Origin: Streptomyces mesophilus
Lineage (GTDB): Bacteria; Actinomycetota; Actinomycetes; Streptomycetales; Streptomycetaceae
Length of the DNA: 64,000 nt
Assembly: GCF_011044995.1 (NCBI RefSeq)
Contig: NZ_JAAKZW010000004.1
Span: 103,494 to 167,493 of the forward strand
Direction: 5' to 3'
Position numbers and translations under genes: made by a program. Positions 1 through 8,563 of the stretch are shown one piece after another. The notes under the pieces were generated by a model. That model had not been told where the DNA came from, did no database searches, and saw only the letters and a program-made list of their open reading frames with translations. Positions within the stretch are counted from its first letter, which is position 1, and every line of letters begins with the position of its first letter.

Positions 1-41
1 TGCCAGGGATCGGGGGCGGGCCGGCAGGCGGACAGCACTGT

Positions 42-55
42 TTACCGGCCGGTAA
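42..55. promoter_or_regulatory. 14-bp perfect palindrome, operator-like
   Basis: TTACCGGCCGGTAA is a perfect inverted repeat 78 bp upstream of the PucR-type gene. Palindromes of this TTACC...GGTAA form are typical operators of TetR-family repressors; that assignment is inference. It may control the downstream gene or one lying left of the window. Confidence 0.45.
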
Positions 56-133
56 GTTTGTGGTGCGATACATCATGACGGCACACGCTCGGCGTGCTTC
101 CGGTCCGGGAAACAGCATTCCGAGGGGTGATTT

Positions 134-1375
134 GTGTCCGCGTACAACGCCGAGACGACGGGCGGCGCCGGCGAGGTTGTGCAGCAGTACCTGCGCGGAT
201 CCGCCCACCGGCTGGAGGCGGCGATCCTGGAGCGACTGACCGCGGAACTCCCCGTCTACCGGAAGCTGCCCACCGAACAGCTCTCCGGCGATGTGGCGCG
301 CATGATCCGCCGGGGCCTCGACGACTTCGCGCGGGTAATGGAAAGCGGCTCCATGCCAGGTCCCGAGCAACTCGCCCTGCTGACCGGCTCGGCCACCCGC
401 CGGGCGGAGGAAGGGCTGCCGGCCGAAGCCATCGTCTCCGCCTACTTCCTCGGGGCCAGGACCTGCGCGGACGACTTCGCCGCGGCGGCCCGGCCCGAAG
501 ACCTTCCGGCCCTCACCGCCATGTACAGCCTGCTCGTCGCATACCTTCAGCACGTCACCACCGCCGTCACCGCCGGCTACGTGCACCAGATGCAGACCAC
601 CGTCGGCGAACGGCACAGCGCCCGCCAACTGCTGCTGACCGCCCTGCGCGAAGGACGCGTCGACGAGGAGGCGGCCAAGGAAGCGGGGCTCACGCTCCCT
701 GCCGGCTACCTCGTTCTCGCGCTGGTCACCGGGCCGCACGCCGATGAACACGCTCCCGGTGTCGACACGAACGCCGCGGCCCAGCGCAAACTCAGGCGCC
801 TGCACACGGAACTCGCCCTGCACACCCGCGGAACCGCCCTCACCTCACTGACCACCACCGGCGGCCTGGTGCTCCTGCCCAGCGAGACCGACCCCGCCGA
901 ACTCACCCCGGCTCATTGGGACGGCACCACACAACTCCTGACCCGTCTGCAGCGCGCCGCGGGCGCCACCGTCCTCGCCGCGGCGGTGCCGGCCCGGCCC
1001 GGCGACGTCGCCCAGGTGTGGCCCGTCGCCACCGAACTGGCCCGTATCGCCGCCGCCTCGGCACGCCCACCGGGCCTTTACCGCCTTGAAGACCTCGCCC
1101 TCGAGTACCAGCTCTCACGTCCCGGCCCCGCCCACGCCCACGTCGCCGGTCTCCTCGACCCGCTGGACGCGCACGCCGACCTTCTGCTCACGCTGACGGC
1201 TTTCCTGCGCCACGACTTGGACCGTCGCGCGACCGCCCAAGCCCTCAACGTCCACCCCAACACCGTTCTCTACCGACTCCGCAAGATCACCGCCCTCACC
1301 GGACTCGACGCCACACGCCCCACCGACCTGCCCACCCTGCACGCCGCCCTCACCTGCCACACCCTCGGGAACTGA
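134..1375 (+). CDS. PucR-family transcriptional regulator
   Basis: A 413-aa cytosolic regulator. The C-terminal ~60 residues form the PucR-type helix-turn-helix, with the family core LNVHPNTVLYRLRKI preceded by DLDRRATAQ. The N-terminal half is a helical sensory region (about residues 20-160), followed by a GGDEF-like CdaR-type middle region. Such proteins usually activate catabolic or stress genes in response to an unknown ligand. The start is GTG at 134, preceded by GAGGGGTGA at 122-130; longer overlapping frames in this stretch are antisense or out-of-frame shadows. It converges on the nuclease gene with a 15-bp gap. A 14-bp palindrome lies upstream. Family assignment is secure; target and ligand are unknown. 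Confidence 0.88.
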   Translation: MSAYNAETTGGAGEVVQQYLRGSAHRLEAAILERLTAELPVYRKLPTEQLSGDVARMIRRGLDDFARVMESGSMPGPEQLALLTGSATRRAEEGLPAEAIVSAYFLGARTCADDFAAAARPEDLPALTAMYSLLVAYLQHVTTAVTAGYVHQMQTTVGERHSARQLLLTALREGRVDEEAAKEAGLTLPAGYLVLALVTGPHADEHAPGVDTNAAAQRKLRRLHTELALHTRGTALTSLTTTGGLVLLPSETDPAELTPAHWDGTTQLLTRLQRAAGATVLAAAVPARPGDVAQVWPVATELARIAAASARPPGLYRLEDLALEYQLSRPGPAHAHVAGLLDPLDAHADLLLTLTAFLRHDLDRRATAQALNVHPNTVLYRLRKITALTGLDATRPTDLPTLHAALTCHTLGN

Positions 1376-1390
1376 CGTAGGGCAGCACCT

Positions 1391-2257
1391 TCAATGGCCG
1401 GGCAGGTCGAGGTCCTTTCGAGCCTGCTCGAGTTCGTCGGCCCAGATGAACAGGCGGTGTGACGGCGGCACTTCGTGATAGCCGTGCAGTCCTACGACGC
1501 GCAGGTCGCGCAGGTCGACACAGACGCGTTGATAGGCGTCGTCGACCGCCGCCTTGGGGTCGTCCAGCTTCTCGGAACCCAGCTTGACGCAGGCGCGGAA
1601 CTCGTACGCGAGCAGTAGATCCTCGCCGAACTCGGCCCACGCGCCCCGCCGTTCGCTCCACGCCCGGTCGGCCTCGGTGACGAGCCGGTTCAGGTCGGTG
1701 TTGTGGGGGAGTGAGGGGTGGACGAGGAACATGGCGCCCCAGCCGGAGGCGACCATGTCCAGGTTGAACGTACGGCGGTCGGGGTGGTCCCTGGGTGGCA
1801 GGGGATCCGAGGCGTCCGCGTCGAACCAGGGTGCCAGGTAGGCGAGGAGCCGGCCGTACCGGTCGAGGATCTCGCCGGTCGGGATGATCGCCGCTCTGCG
1901 CCGCGGCCCGGACGGTCGGGTGAGCCGCCGGTCAAGGAGGGCGTCGAACTCGGCACTCGCGCGATTGCCCGCGGCGATGTGCCGTTCGGCGGCTGTCGGG
2001 GTCAGCCGGCCGGCCAGGTACGCGCGCAGCCTTTCGGGAAGGAAGGCGTCGAAGGTGCCGTCGCTCAGGCGGGACCGGCAACGGTCCAGCTTCATCTGGG
2101 CGGTGGCGGGCAGCCCGGCGTAGTGCGCCTTCTCGGGTGTGTCCACCGACACCATGCGCACCGGCTGGTCGATGACGGGGGTGTCGCCGTCGGAGGTCCG
2201 CAGCAGCCGCCTGGGGGCGGGAGGCCGCGTCACTCGGGGAAAGTCGAACCTGAGCAT
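1391..2257 (-). CDS. Staphylococcal-nuclease-fold (SNase-like) endonuclease domain protein
   Basis: A 288-aa protein. I place the start at 2257 because AGGGACAG sits just before this ATG and the reading frame upstream lacks conserved character. VRMVSVDTPEK near residue 33 matches the SNase motif that supplies the first catalytic Arg and Asp, and DRYGRLLAYL near residue 130 matches the segment with the second catalytic Arg. Between them is an insertion rich in Arg. About 120 residues follow the canonical fold and are not recognisable. No signal peptide is visible, so it is probably cytosolic, unlike secreted thermonucleases. The role (nucleic-acid turnover or defence) is unknown. It is divergent from the GH20 gene. 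Confidence 0.72.
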   Translation of the reverse strand: MLRFDFPRVTRPPAPRRLLRTSDGDTPVIDQPVRMVSVDTPEKAHYAGLPATAQMKLDRCRSRLSDGTFDAFLPERLRAYLAGRLTPTAAERHIAAGNRASAEFDALLDRRLTRPSGPRRRAAIIPTGEILDRYGRLLAYLAPWFDADASDPLPPRDHPDRRTFNLDMVASGWGAMFLVHPSLPHNTDLNRLVTEADRAWSERRGAWAEFGEDLLLAYEFRACVKLGSEKLDDPKAAVDDAYQRVCVDLRDLRVVGLHGYHEVPPSHRLFIWADELEQARKDLDLPGH

Positions 2258-2582
2258 GCTCTGTCCCTTCGGACGCCACATACCACTGAGGTGTGCGTGA
2301 GCGGCGATCCCGGTGCCGGGCCCGGCGTGTGGCCGCCCGGAGGCACAGGTGCCATGGGCAGCGAACACCCGTACCGGCCCCGACGCAATGGCCCGGCAGG
2401 CCTGGTGGAGACACCTGGCTCGTCGTCTCGTGGTCGACGTACGGCCCGAAAGTCCAAGCGGAATTGGATGTTCTGCGCTTCTTCCGTACGGGATGTTGAC
2501 CGACTCTGCGTCGCTGGCTTGGATCGGCGGGCAGAGATCCGATGAATCCGCCCCTGTACCTCACACTTCGACAGGAGTCGCA
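2258..2582. other. Divergent intergenic region, SNase gene / GH20 gene
   Basis: These 325 bp lie between oppositely oriented genes and should hold both promoters. A frame open upstream of 2583 runs through here, but it has no signal peptide or homology and I treat it as non-coding. A candidate promoter for the GH20 gene is at 2496-2524. No strong hairpin was found. Confidence 0.5.
2496..2524 (+). promoter_or_regulatory. Candidate vegetative promoter for GH20-GH29 operon
   Basis: TTGACC at 2496-2501 and TTGGAT at 2519-2524 are separated by 17 nt, close to the Streptomyces HrdB-type consensus TTGACn-N17/18-TAGRnT. The predicted start would leave a ~50-nt leader before the GTG at 2583. The -10 is imperfect. 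Confidence 0.35.
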
Positions 2583-4484
2583 GTGCTACGCAGACGATCG
2601 ATCCCCTGGTTGCTTGCCACGCTGGCGGGTGCCCTGCTGATGATCGCGGCCCCCCTGCCCGGCGCCGCCGCTTCGGCCTCCGCCGCCTCGGTCGCCGCGG
2701 CCGCGCCGCCCGTCACCGTGCCTGCCCTGTCGGACTGGACGCCCCAGGAAGGGAGTTACTCCTTCGGGCGGCACACGCGCCTGGTCGTGGACGTCCACGA
2801 CAAGGAGGCGCGCGACGTCGCCGCCACCCTCGCCGAGGACCTCCGCCAGGCCGGCCACGGCGCCGTACCCGTCGCGGACAGCGGCCAAGGAGCCGTCCGC
2901 GGCGGTGATGTGGTCGTGCGCGTCGACCCTGCCCGCGAGGGTGCTCTGGGCAAGGAGGGGTACGCCCTCACGGCGGGACGCACCCTCACCATCACCGGCG
3001 CCACCGAGGCCGGGGCCTTCTACGGCACCCGCACCCTGCTCCAACTCCTGGCCGGGGGCCACCGGATACCGGCCGGGCGGACCGTCGACGTCCCGCAGTA
3101 CGCCGAGCGCGGCGTCGGGGTCTGCGCCTGCTACATCCACATCACCACGCAGTGGCTGGAGAACCTCGTACGCGACATGGCGTACCACAAGCTCAACCAG
3201 CTGCTGCTCGAACTCAAGGTGAAGAGCGACGCCCACCCCGAGGCCAACAGCTGGGGCTACTACACCAAGGACGAGATCCGGCGGCTCGTCGCACTGGGCG
3301 AGAAGTACCACGTCACCATCATCCCGGAGATCAACTCCCCTGGGCACATGGACCCCTGGATCGAGAACCGGCCCGAACTCCAGCTCACCGACAGCGACGG
3401 GAAGCCGCAGCCGTCCCGGCTCGACGTCACCTCACCCGAGGCGTTCGCCTACTACACGTCGCTGATCGACGAGTACGGCGAGGTGTTCACGGCCGACTCC
3501 TGGCACATGGGCGCCGACGAATACATGCTCGGCTCGGACTTCGCCAAGTACCCGCACGTCCTGGAGTACGCGAGGAAGAAGTACGGGCCGGGCGCCACCC
3601 CGCAGGACGCGTTCATCGACTTCGTCAACCGGGTCCATGACTACGCCGCGGCCAAGGGCAAGCGGCTGCGGATCTGGAACGACGGGCTCACCGGCGACAA
3701 CACCGTCCCCGTCGAGCCCGGTACGACCGTCGAGCACTGGCTGAACGTACGGACGAAACCCAGCGAACTCCTCGCCCAGGGCTACCCGTTGCTCAACGCC
3801 TCCTACTCGCTCTACCTCGTCCGCGGCGGCTTCCACATGAACACCAAGTCGCTGTACGAGCAGCGGTGGGACCCGCGCAGCTTCGAAGGAGAGAAGGTGG
3901 CCTCACGCGAGGGCATCACCGGCGCGAAGATCAGCCTCTGGCCGGACAACGGTCGCGGCGAGACCGAGAACGAAGTCGCCGAGGCCATGGACCTGCCGCT
4001 GCGTTACGTGGCCCAGACCACGTGGGGCGTGCCCCACCCCGACGCCACCTACGAGGCGTTCGCCGCCCGCGCCAAGACCGTGGGGCACGCTCCGGGCCAC
4101 CGCGACCTGACCCGGCTGCCCGTGGCCGAAGGCACGTACACCCTGCGCGACACCCAGGGCAGGGCCGCCCCGGCCGACTGGCGGATCAGCCGCACCCCCG
4201 ACGGCTACGCCACGCTGACCTCTGCGGCGACCGGACGGTGCGCCGAGACGCGCAGCGGCAAGCTCACCCTCAACACCCCGCTGCAGCCCGGCACTCCGGT
4301 CACCCAGGAGACCTGCTCGGCGACGAACACCCTGCAGCGCTGGCAGCTCACCAAGGTCCGCGGCGGCTACCGCCTCACCAACGCGATCACGCAGATGGCC
4401 CTCCACGTCACCGCGGACGGCCGGCTGCTCCAGTACCCGGCCGACCAACAGCCGCCCGCCGTCTGGCGCCTCGCCGCCCACTGA
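2583..4484 (+). CDS. Secreted GH20 beta-N-acetylhexosaminidase with ricin-type lectin tail
   Basis: A 633-aa exported enzyme releasing terminal GlcNAc/GalNAc. The GTG start at 2583 follows AGGAG by 5 nt and opens a typical signal peptide (RRR, hydrophobic stretch to about residue 24, Ala-rich cleavage region). A GH20b-like N-terminal domain (about 45-170) precedes the (beta/alpha)8 domain. HMGADEY at 308-314 carries the Asp312-Glu313 catalytic pair used in substrate-assisted catalysis, and EINSPGHMDPW at 249-259 is the preceding conserved strand. From about 515 a beta-trefoil-like segment (Cys pair, repeated QxW-like LQRWQL) resembles a RICIN carbohydrate-binding module. The fucosidase follows after 18 nt, suggesting one transcript for stripping fucosylated GlcNAc glycans. 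Confidence 0.87.
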   Translation: MLRRRSIPWLLATLAGALLMIAAPLPGAAASASAASVAAAAPPVTVPALSDWTPQEGSYSFGRHTRLVVDVHDKEARDVAATLAEDLRQAGHGAVPVADSGQGAVRGGDVVVRVDPAREGALGKEGYALTAGRTLTITGATEAGAFYGTRTLLQLLAGGHRIPAGRTVDVPQYAERGVGVCACYIHITTQWLENLVRDMAYHKLNQLLLELKVKSDAHPEANSWGYYTKDEIRRLVALGEKYHVTIIPEINSPGHMDPWIENRPELQLTDSDGKPQPSRLDVTSPEAFAYYTSLIDEYGEVFTADSWHMGADEYMLGSDFAKYPHVLEYARKKYGPGATPQDAFIDFVNRVHDYAAAKGKRLRIWNDGLTGDNTVPVEPGTTVEHWLNVRTKPSELLAQGYPLLNASYSLYLVRGGFHMNTKSLYEQRWDPRSFEGEKVASREGITGAKISLWPDNGRGETENEVAEAMDLPLRYVAQTTWGVPHPDATYEAFAARAKTVGHAPGHRDLTRLPVAEGTYTLRDTQGRAAPADWRISRTPDGYATLTSAATGRCAETRSGKLTLNTPLQPGTPVTQETCSATNTLQRWQLTKVRGGYRLTNAITQMALHVTADGRLLQYPADQQPPAVWRLAAH

Positions 4485-4502
4485 CCGTCCCGGAGGACCC
4501 AC

Positions 4503-6134
4503 ATGGCCATCAGCAGACGTCTCTTCGTCGGCGCGGTCGCCGCGTCGAGCACCTCGTACGCGCTCACCGTGGGCGCGGCATCCCCTGCGTCCGCCGGCCC
4601 TTCGGCGGCGACCGTCGAGCCGCACTACCGCATACCGATCAGCACGGACGACACACCCGAGCAGCTCGTCGCCAAAGCGGCCCGCGTGCGGCCCACGGAG
4701 CGTCAGATCACCTGGCAGCGCCTGGAGAAGACCGCCTTCCTGCACTTCGGCGTCAACACCTTCACCGGCCTCGAGTGGGGTACCGGCGACGAGGACCCGG
4801 ATGTCTTCCAGCCCGTCGGCCTGGACACCGACCAGTGGGCACGGGCCCTGCGCGACGGCGGCTTCGAGCTCGCCATCCTCACCGTCAAGCACCACGACGG
4901 CTTCGTCCTCTATCCCTCCCGCTACACCCGGCACAGCGTCGTCTCCAGCAGTTGGCAGGGCGGCCACGGCGACGTGCTGCGCTCCTTCGCCGACTCGATG
5001 CGCGGCCACGGCATCAAGGTCGGGGTCTATATCTCCCCGGCCGACGAGAACCAGTACCTGCACGGCGTCTACGCCAACGGCAGCGCCCGCACCACGCACA
5101 CCGTGCCCACGCTCACCGACGGCGACGACCGGGCGGGCGAGGAACCGCGCACCTTCGACCTCCAGGCCACCGACTACGGCGCGTACATGCTCAATCAGCT
5201 CTACGAGGTGCTCACGGAGTACGGCCCCGTCGACGAGGTGTGGTTCGACGGCGCCCAGGGCCGTATCCCCCCGGACAAGGTGGAGCGCTACGACTGGGAC
5301 AGCTGGTACGAGCTGATCCGCACCCTCGCGCCGGACGCCTCCATCGCCGTGTCGGGTCCCGACGTCCGCTGGGTCGGCAACGAGGGCGGGCTCGCGCGCG
5401 AGGACGAGTGGAGCGTCGTCCCGGTGCGGGAGAAGGACTACGGCCGCACCGACTATGCCCTCCACTACGAGGCCGCCGACCAGGGCAGCCGTGCGGCGCT
5501 GGTGGAGGCGCAGCCGCTGGCCCAGCACCTGCAGTGGTGGCCGGCGGAGTGCGACGTCTCGATCAGGCCCGGGTGGTTCTACCACGCGGACCAGCAGCCC
5601 AAGTCGGTGGAGCAGCTGACCGACCTCTGGTTCCGCTCCGTCGGACGCAACTCCGTGCTGCTCCTGAACATCCCCCCGGACCAGCAGGGCCGCCTGCCCG
5701 ACGCCGACGTCGCCGTCCTCAGGGAGTTCCGTGAGCGGCTGGCACGCGAGCTGCCGGAGGATCTCGCCCGCGACTCCCGGGCCCGGGGCGACGGCCGCCG
5801 ACCCGGCCATGCGGTGGACGGCGACCCGGACACCGCGTGGACGTCGCCCGCGCCGTCCGAGGGCACACTCACGCTGGACCTCGGCCGGGAGCAAGCGGTC
5901 GACCGGATCCGGCTCGCCGAGGACATCCGCCAGGGCCAGCAGGTCGAATCGGCGGTCGTCGAGGCACGCACGGCCGGGGGCTGGCATCACGTGGCGACGG
6001 TCGGCACGATCGGTGCCTCCCGGATCCTCGCCCTGCCCGCCGTGGTGACGGCCCGTCAGTGGCGGCTGCGCATCGTCGCATCCCGCGAGGCGGCCTCGAT
6101 CGCCGCCTTCGAGCTCCACCACTCGCGCGTGTGA
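4503..6134 (+). CDS. Secreted GH29 alpha-L-fucosidase with F5/8-type C-terminal domain
   Basis: A 543-aa enzyme hydrolysing alpha-L-fucosides. SRRLFVG at residues 4-10 plus an Ala-rich hydrophobic stretch indicate Tat export. The GH29 barrel covers about 60-400, with FLHFGVNTFTG, KHHDGF and EVWFDG; Asp249 in the last motif is the expected nucleophile. The C-terminal ~120 residues look like a discoidin (F5/8 type C) module, with HAVDGDPDTAWTS and a TLDLG strand. GGAGGA at 4491-4496 precedes the ATG. It lies 18 nt behind the GH20 gene and is probably cotranscribed. A strong hairpin at 6285-6325 may end the transcript. The acid/base residue could not be placed by eye. Confidence 0.87.
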   Translation: MAISRRLFVGAVAASSTSYALTVGAASPASAGPSAATVEPHYRIPISTDDTPEQLVAKAARVRPTERQITWQRLEKTAFLHFGVNTFTGLEWGTGDEDPDVFQPVGLDTDQWARALRDGGFELAILTVKHHDGFVLYPSRYTRHSVVSSSWQGGHGDVLRSFADSMRGHGIKVGVYISPADENQYLHGVYANGSARTTHTVPTLTDGDDRAGEEPRTFDLQATDYGAYMLNQLYEVLTEYGPVDEVWFDGAQGRIPPDKVERYDWDSWYELIRTLAPDASIAVSGPDVRWVGNEGGLAREDEWSVVPVREKDYGRTDYALHYEAADQGSRAALVEAQPLAQHLQWWPAECDVSIRPGWFYHADQQPKSVEQLTDLWFRSVGRNSVLLLNIPPDQQGRLPDADVAVLREFRERLARELPEDLARDSRARGDGRRPGHAVDGDPDTAWTSPAPSEGTLTLDLGREQAVDRIRLAEDIRQGQQVESAVVEARTAGGWHHVATVGTIGASRILALPAVVTARQWRLRIVASREAASIAAFELHHSRV

Positions 6135-6284
6135 CGACGGGCACTGATCCTGAACGGCCAGACATCGGAGGAATGGGCTGAAGGGGTGGGCCGCGGCTGG
6201 GGTCGTCGCGGGACCACCGGCCTCCGTTTGGGCGACCAGCGGATGCGGCACCGCGGCGGTGACGCCACGTTATGGGACATGGTC

Positions 6285-6325
6285 GCGTGTGCCTCGGCTG
6301 CGACGTTCGCAGCCGAGGCACACGC
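6285..6325 (+). terminator. 19-bp perfect stem-loop, probable terminator
   Basis: Arms 6285-6303 and 6307-6325 are perfectly complementary with a 3-nt loop. There is no T-tract, as is common in Streptomyces. It lies 150 bp beyond the fucosidase stop and 34 bp before the next start, so it may also sit in the leader of the 68-aa gene. Confidence 0.6.
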
Positions 6326-6358
6326 CCTTCCGATGCCCTGACGAGAGTGGGTAACAGC

Positions 6359-6565
6359 ATGCAGATCAAGTGCACGAACGCGAGCACCGGGCAGGGTGTG
6401 ACGGTGGGCTCGCTCGAGGAGATGCGGGGCGTGGTGTACGGCATCGTCCTCACCCGGGGCGAGTCCGGCGACGTCGCGGCGAAGATGTGCGACTCCATTG
6501 TCGGCGCCGTCCGCGACAGCGCCTCGGCGTACAACTACCAGGGCTGGACGTTCGAGAGCCGCTGA
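6359..6565 (+). CDS. Small conserved-type hypothetical protein (68 aa)
   Basis: A 68-aa soluble protein starting MQIKCTNAS. I could not assign a family. The composition (two Cys, few prolines, mixed alpha/beta hydrophobic periodicity, an aromatic C-terminus AYNYQGWTFESR) suggests a small folded domain. Start ATG 6359 is chosen because the segment upstream in frame encodes one arm of a 19-bp hairpin. GAGAGTGGG at 6343-6351 could serve as ribosome-binding site. It precedes the WEEWEQ/transglycosylase cluster on the same strand, so it may belong to that module. Confidence 0.6.
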   Translation: MQIKCTNASTGQGVTVGSLEEMRGVVYGIVLTRGESGDVAAKMCDSIVGAVRDSASAYNYQGWTFESR

Positions 6566-6639
6566 GCTCGGGAGCGCCGGCCCGGCACCGTGCGGCCGGC
6601 GCGCCGATCGGCCCCCTCGCGGCTGAGGCCGCCCCTGTT

Positions 6640-6659
6640 CGATCAAGTACCCTTGATCG
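6640..6659. promoter_or_regulatory. Palindrome upstream of the WEEWEQ gene
   Basis: CGATCAAG-TACC-CTTGATCG is an 8-bp-arm perfect inverted repeat 35 bp before the TTG start at 6695. It is suited to a dimeric repressor or activator of the 6695-8877 operon. Function is inferred from position only. Confidence 0.4.
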
Positions 6660-6694
6660 CTTGAGAGTTCGACAGAGGGCAACGGGGGCTCGCT

Positions 6695-7159
6695 TTGGCG
6701 TGGGAAGAGTGGGAGCAGCTGAAGGCTGCCGCGGCCGAGCGGCATGCGGCCGCCGCGGCATCCGGGATGCGGCTGAATCAGGTGGCGCCGGAGCCGGGAG
6801 GCGGCGGGGCCGGTGGCCTTGGTCCCGGCGACGGGTTCCGTGTGAAGCATCAGTCGCTCGACGGCAGTTCGCATCTGCTGATCGAGCTGGCCGGGCTGCT
6901 CTACGAGGGCCGTCCGGACGGGGACCTGTGCACGACGGCGCGCGCACCCCGTTCGCATCCGGATGTGGCCGAGAAGGTGGACCGGTTCGCGCGCTTCGCG
7001 GACGACCAGTACCAGGATCTGACCTCGCTGCTTGCCGCGCTGTCGACGCGGCTGCGGGACACCAAGAGCAACTACGTGTCGTACGACGGCGAAGTGGCGG
7101 GCGGAATGATGAACGCCCTGCTGGAAACGGGCGTGTACGTGCCGCCCGAGAAGCGGTGA
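6695..7159 (+). CDS. Helical hypothetical protein with WEEWEQ N-terminus
   Basis: A 154-aa protein with no signal peptide. It begins MAWEEWEQLKAAAAERHAAA, an amphipathic helix, then a Gly-rich linker (about 30-46) and two helical stretches. The WxxW start and charged helices recall small partner proteins of type VII-like secreted effectors, but no canonical WXG motif is present, so the assignment is only an analogy. Start is TTG 6695 behind GGGGGCT at 6684-6690. The lysozyme-like gene follows after 15 nt, and the GTGA overlap after that places all three in one operon. Exact function unknown. Confidence 0.6.
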   Translation: MAWEEWEQLKAAAAERHAAAAASGMRLNQVAPEPGGGGAGGLGPGDGFRVKHQSLDGSSHLLIELAGLLYEGRPDGDLCTTARAPRSHPDVAEKVDRFARFADDQYQDLTSLLAALSTRLRDTKSNYVSYDGEVAGGMMNALLETGVYVPPEKR

Positions 7160-7174
7160 GGGAGAGGGATACCC

Positions 7175-8563
7175 GTGGCCTATACCTACCGTGCCGATGT
7201 GGAGTTCCTCGAAGGGTGCAATGCGGCGCTCGTCGAGCGGAACGCCGATGAATTCCGGCGGTTGCGCGATCTGTTGCTGAGCATCGAGCCGTCGGCGTCC
7301 AGGGCGGCGAAGAAGACGGACTGGGTGAGTGAGAACCGCAAGCCGTACGACGACCGGCTGCGCGAAGCGAACGAGCTGGTCACGCATCTGTCCGACGGCT
7401 ACGACAAGGCACAGAGCGCGCTGTTGCACTACGCGCGCGCACTGGAGATAGCCAAGTCGCACTACTCGGACGGGCTGCGCGCGGAGTCGACGCTGAAGGG
7501 CCTGGTCGCTCAGGTGGGGGAGGCGGTCACGGAGACGGCGCAGCGCGCCGAGCCGATGCGGCAGTGGGAAGACCTGCGCGGCACCACGGGCTTCCTGGAC
7601 TGGATGGCGGAAGTGACCGTCGACATCGACGACATCGAGGACGAGGCGAACCGCGCGCACGACGACGCGAGCGCCGCGTTCGGCCGGGCGAAGCGCGTCG
7701 AGAAGGAGGCCAGGGACAGCTGTACGGCGTCGATGGACGCCGCGTACAAGGCGCTGCCCGACTTCCGTGGCGGAGGTTTCGGGGACGCCAAGGACCTGCT
7801 CTCCTCGATACCGGCGCTGCGGGCCGAGGCGGCGCAGGCCAGGAACGACCCGCTGGCGAAGCTGGCGGGCAGCGGTCCGAAGGCCGAGTTCACGCAACGG
7901 GTGGGCACGGAGGACGAGTCGCCTGCGCTGCGCGACATCCGGATGCGGCTCACCCAGTTGCCGGAGGCCGAGGACGCGTACTGGTCGGTGCCGTCCGATG
8001 AACAGGACAGGCGCGAGTGGATCGCCGCGAACAAGGAGATCATCAAGGCGGCCGCCGAACGTTCCGGACTGCCGGCGGACATGGTCGCGGGCATCGCGTG
8101 GCAGGAAATCGGCGGGCAGTGGGGGTGGATGGACGACGGCGTCGACACGATCCGGGAGATCTCGGACAGCGGCTGGCTTCCCTGGACGCCGGAGAATCTG
8201 CCGATCGACCGGCTCGCCAGCCCGCCCGACGAGACATCCTTCGGTCCGATCGCGATGCAGGTGCGCCGCGGCGCGGAGGTGCTCGGCTACGACCCCGAGA
8301 ACCTGACCGAGGGCCAGCGCGACACCATCGAGGCCGCCCTTCAGGACCCGGGCCAGAACATGTTCATCGCCGGCGAGTATCTGAAGATGCTCAAGGAGGA
8401 GAGCGGCTTCGCGGACGTTCCGGCCGAGGAGATGACCCGCGAACAGCGCCAGGAACTGGCCGCCCGCTACAACGGCGGGCCGTATTGGCAGAATGACCAG
8501 GCCCAGGCCTATGGCCGGGGCTTCGACCGGAACCTGGACGACGCGAGGGGCGCCATCAAGTGA
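7175..8563 (+). CDS. Long-helical protein with C-terminal lysozyme/transglycosylase-like domain
   Basis: A 462-aa protein without a Sec signal. Residues 1-220 are mostly alpha-helical and charged, as in the N-terminal delivery domains of actinobacterial type VII-type substrates. Residues about 285-462 resemble a lysozyme-like/transglycosylase fold: MVAGIAWQEIGGQW carries a candidate catalytic Glu after a helix (AAERSGLPADMVAG), and ARYNGGPYW near the C-terminus matches the AxYNGG motif of lytic transglycosylases. It probably cleaves peptidoglycan. The start is GTG 7175 behind GGGAGAGGGA. It sits between the WEEWEQ protein and a small membrane protein overlapped by GTGA, consistent with a three-gene module. 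Export route is inference. Confidence 0.65.
   Translation: MAYTYRADVEFLEGCNAALVERNADEFRRLRDLLLSIEPSASRAAKKTDWVSENRKPYDDRLREANELVTHLSDGYDKAQSALLHYARALEIAKSHYSDGLRAESTLKGLVAQVGEAVTETAQRAEPMRQWEDLRGTTGFLDWMAEVTVDIDDIEDEANRAHDDASAAFGRAKRVEKEARDSCTASMDAAYKALPDFRGGGFGDAKDLLSSIPALRAEAAQARNDPLAKLAGSGPKAEFTQRVGTEDESPALRDIRMRLTQLPEAEDAYWSVPSDEQDRREWIAANKEIIKAAAERSGLPADMVAGIAWQEIGGQWGWMDDGVDTIREISDSGWLPWTPENLPIDRLASPPDETSFGPIAMQVRRGAEVLGYDPENLTEGQRDTIEAALQDPGQNMFIAGEYLKMLKEESGFADVPAEEMTREQRQELAARYNGGPYWQNDQAQAYGRGFDRNLDDARGAIK

Noticed and set aside
206..1375. CRISPR arrays, tRNA or rRNA genes anywhere in the window
   Set aside because: No regular 20-50-bp spaced repeats, cloverleaf-like or rRNA-like segments were recognised; repeats seen are tandem coding or simple repeats.
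2401..2416. DasR-like dre site upstream of the GH20 gene (CCTGGTGGAGACACCT)
   Set aside because: Only about 10 of 16 positions match ACTGGTCTAGACCAGT and the half-sites do not mirror each other.
3866..5734. 622-codon plus-strand frame overlapping the GH20 and GH29 genes
   Set aside because: Arg/Pro-rich shadow of the coding frames with no start signal or homology.
3903..6251. 782-codon antisense open frame across the GH20/GH29 genes
   Set aside because: Low-complexity Gly/Arg/Val protein without domains; a by-product of GC bias opposite real genes. The same applies to antisense frames at 33762-36419, 36708-39383, 43078-45141 and 56040s.
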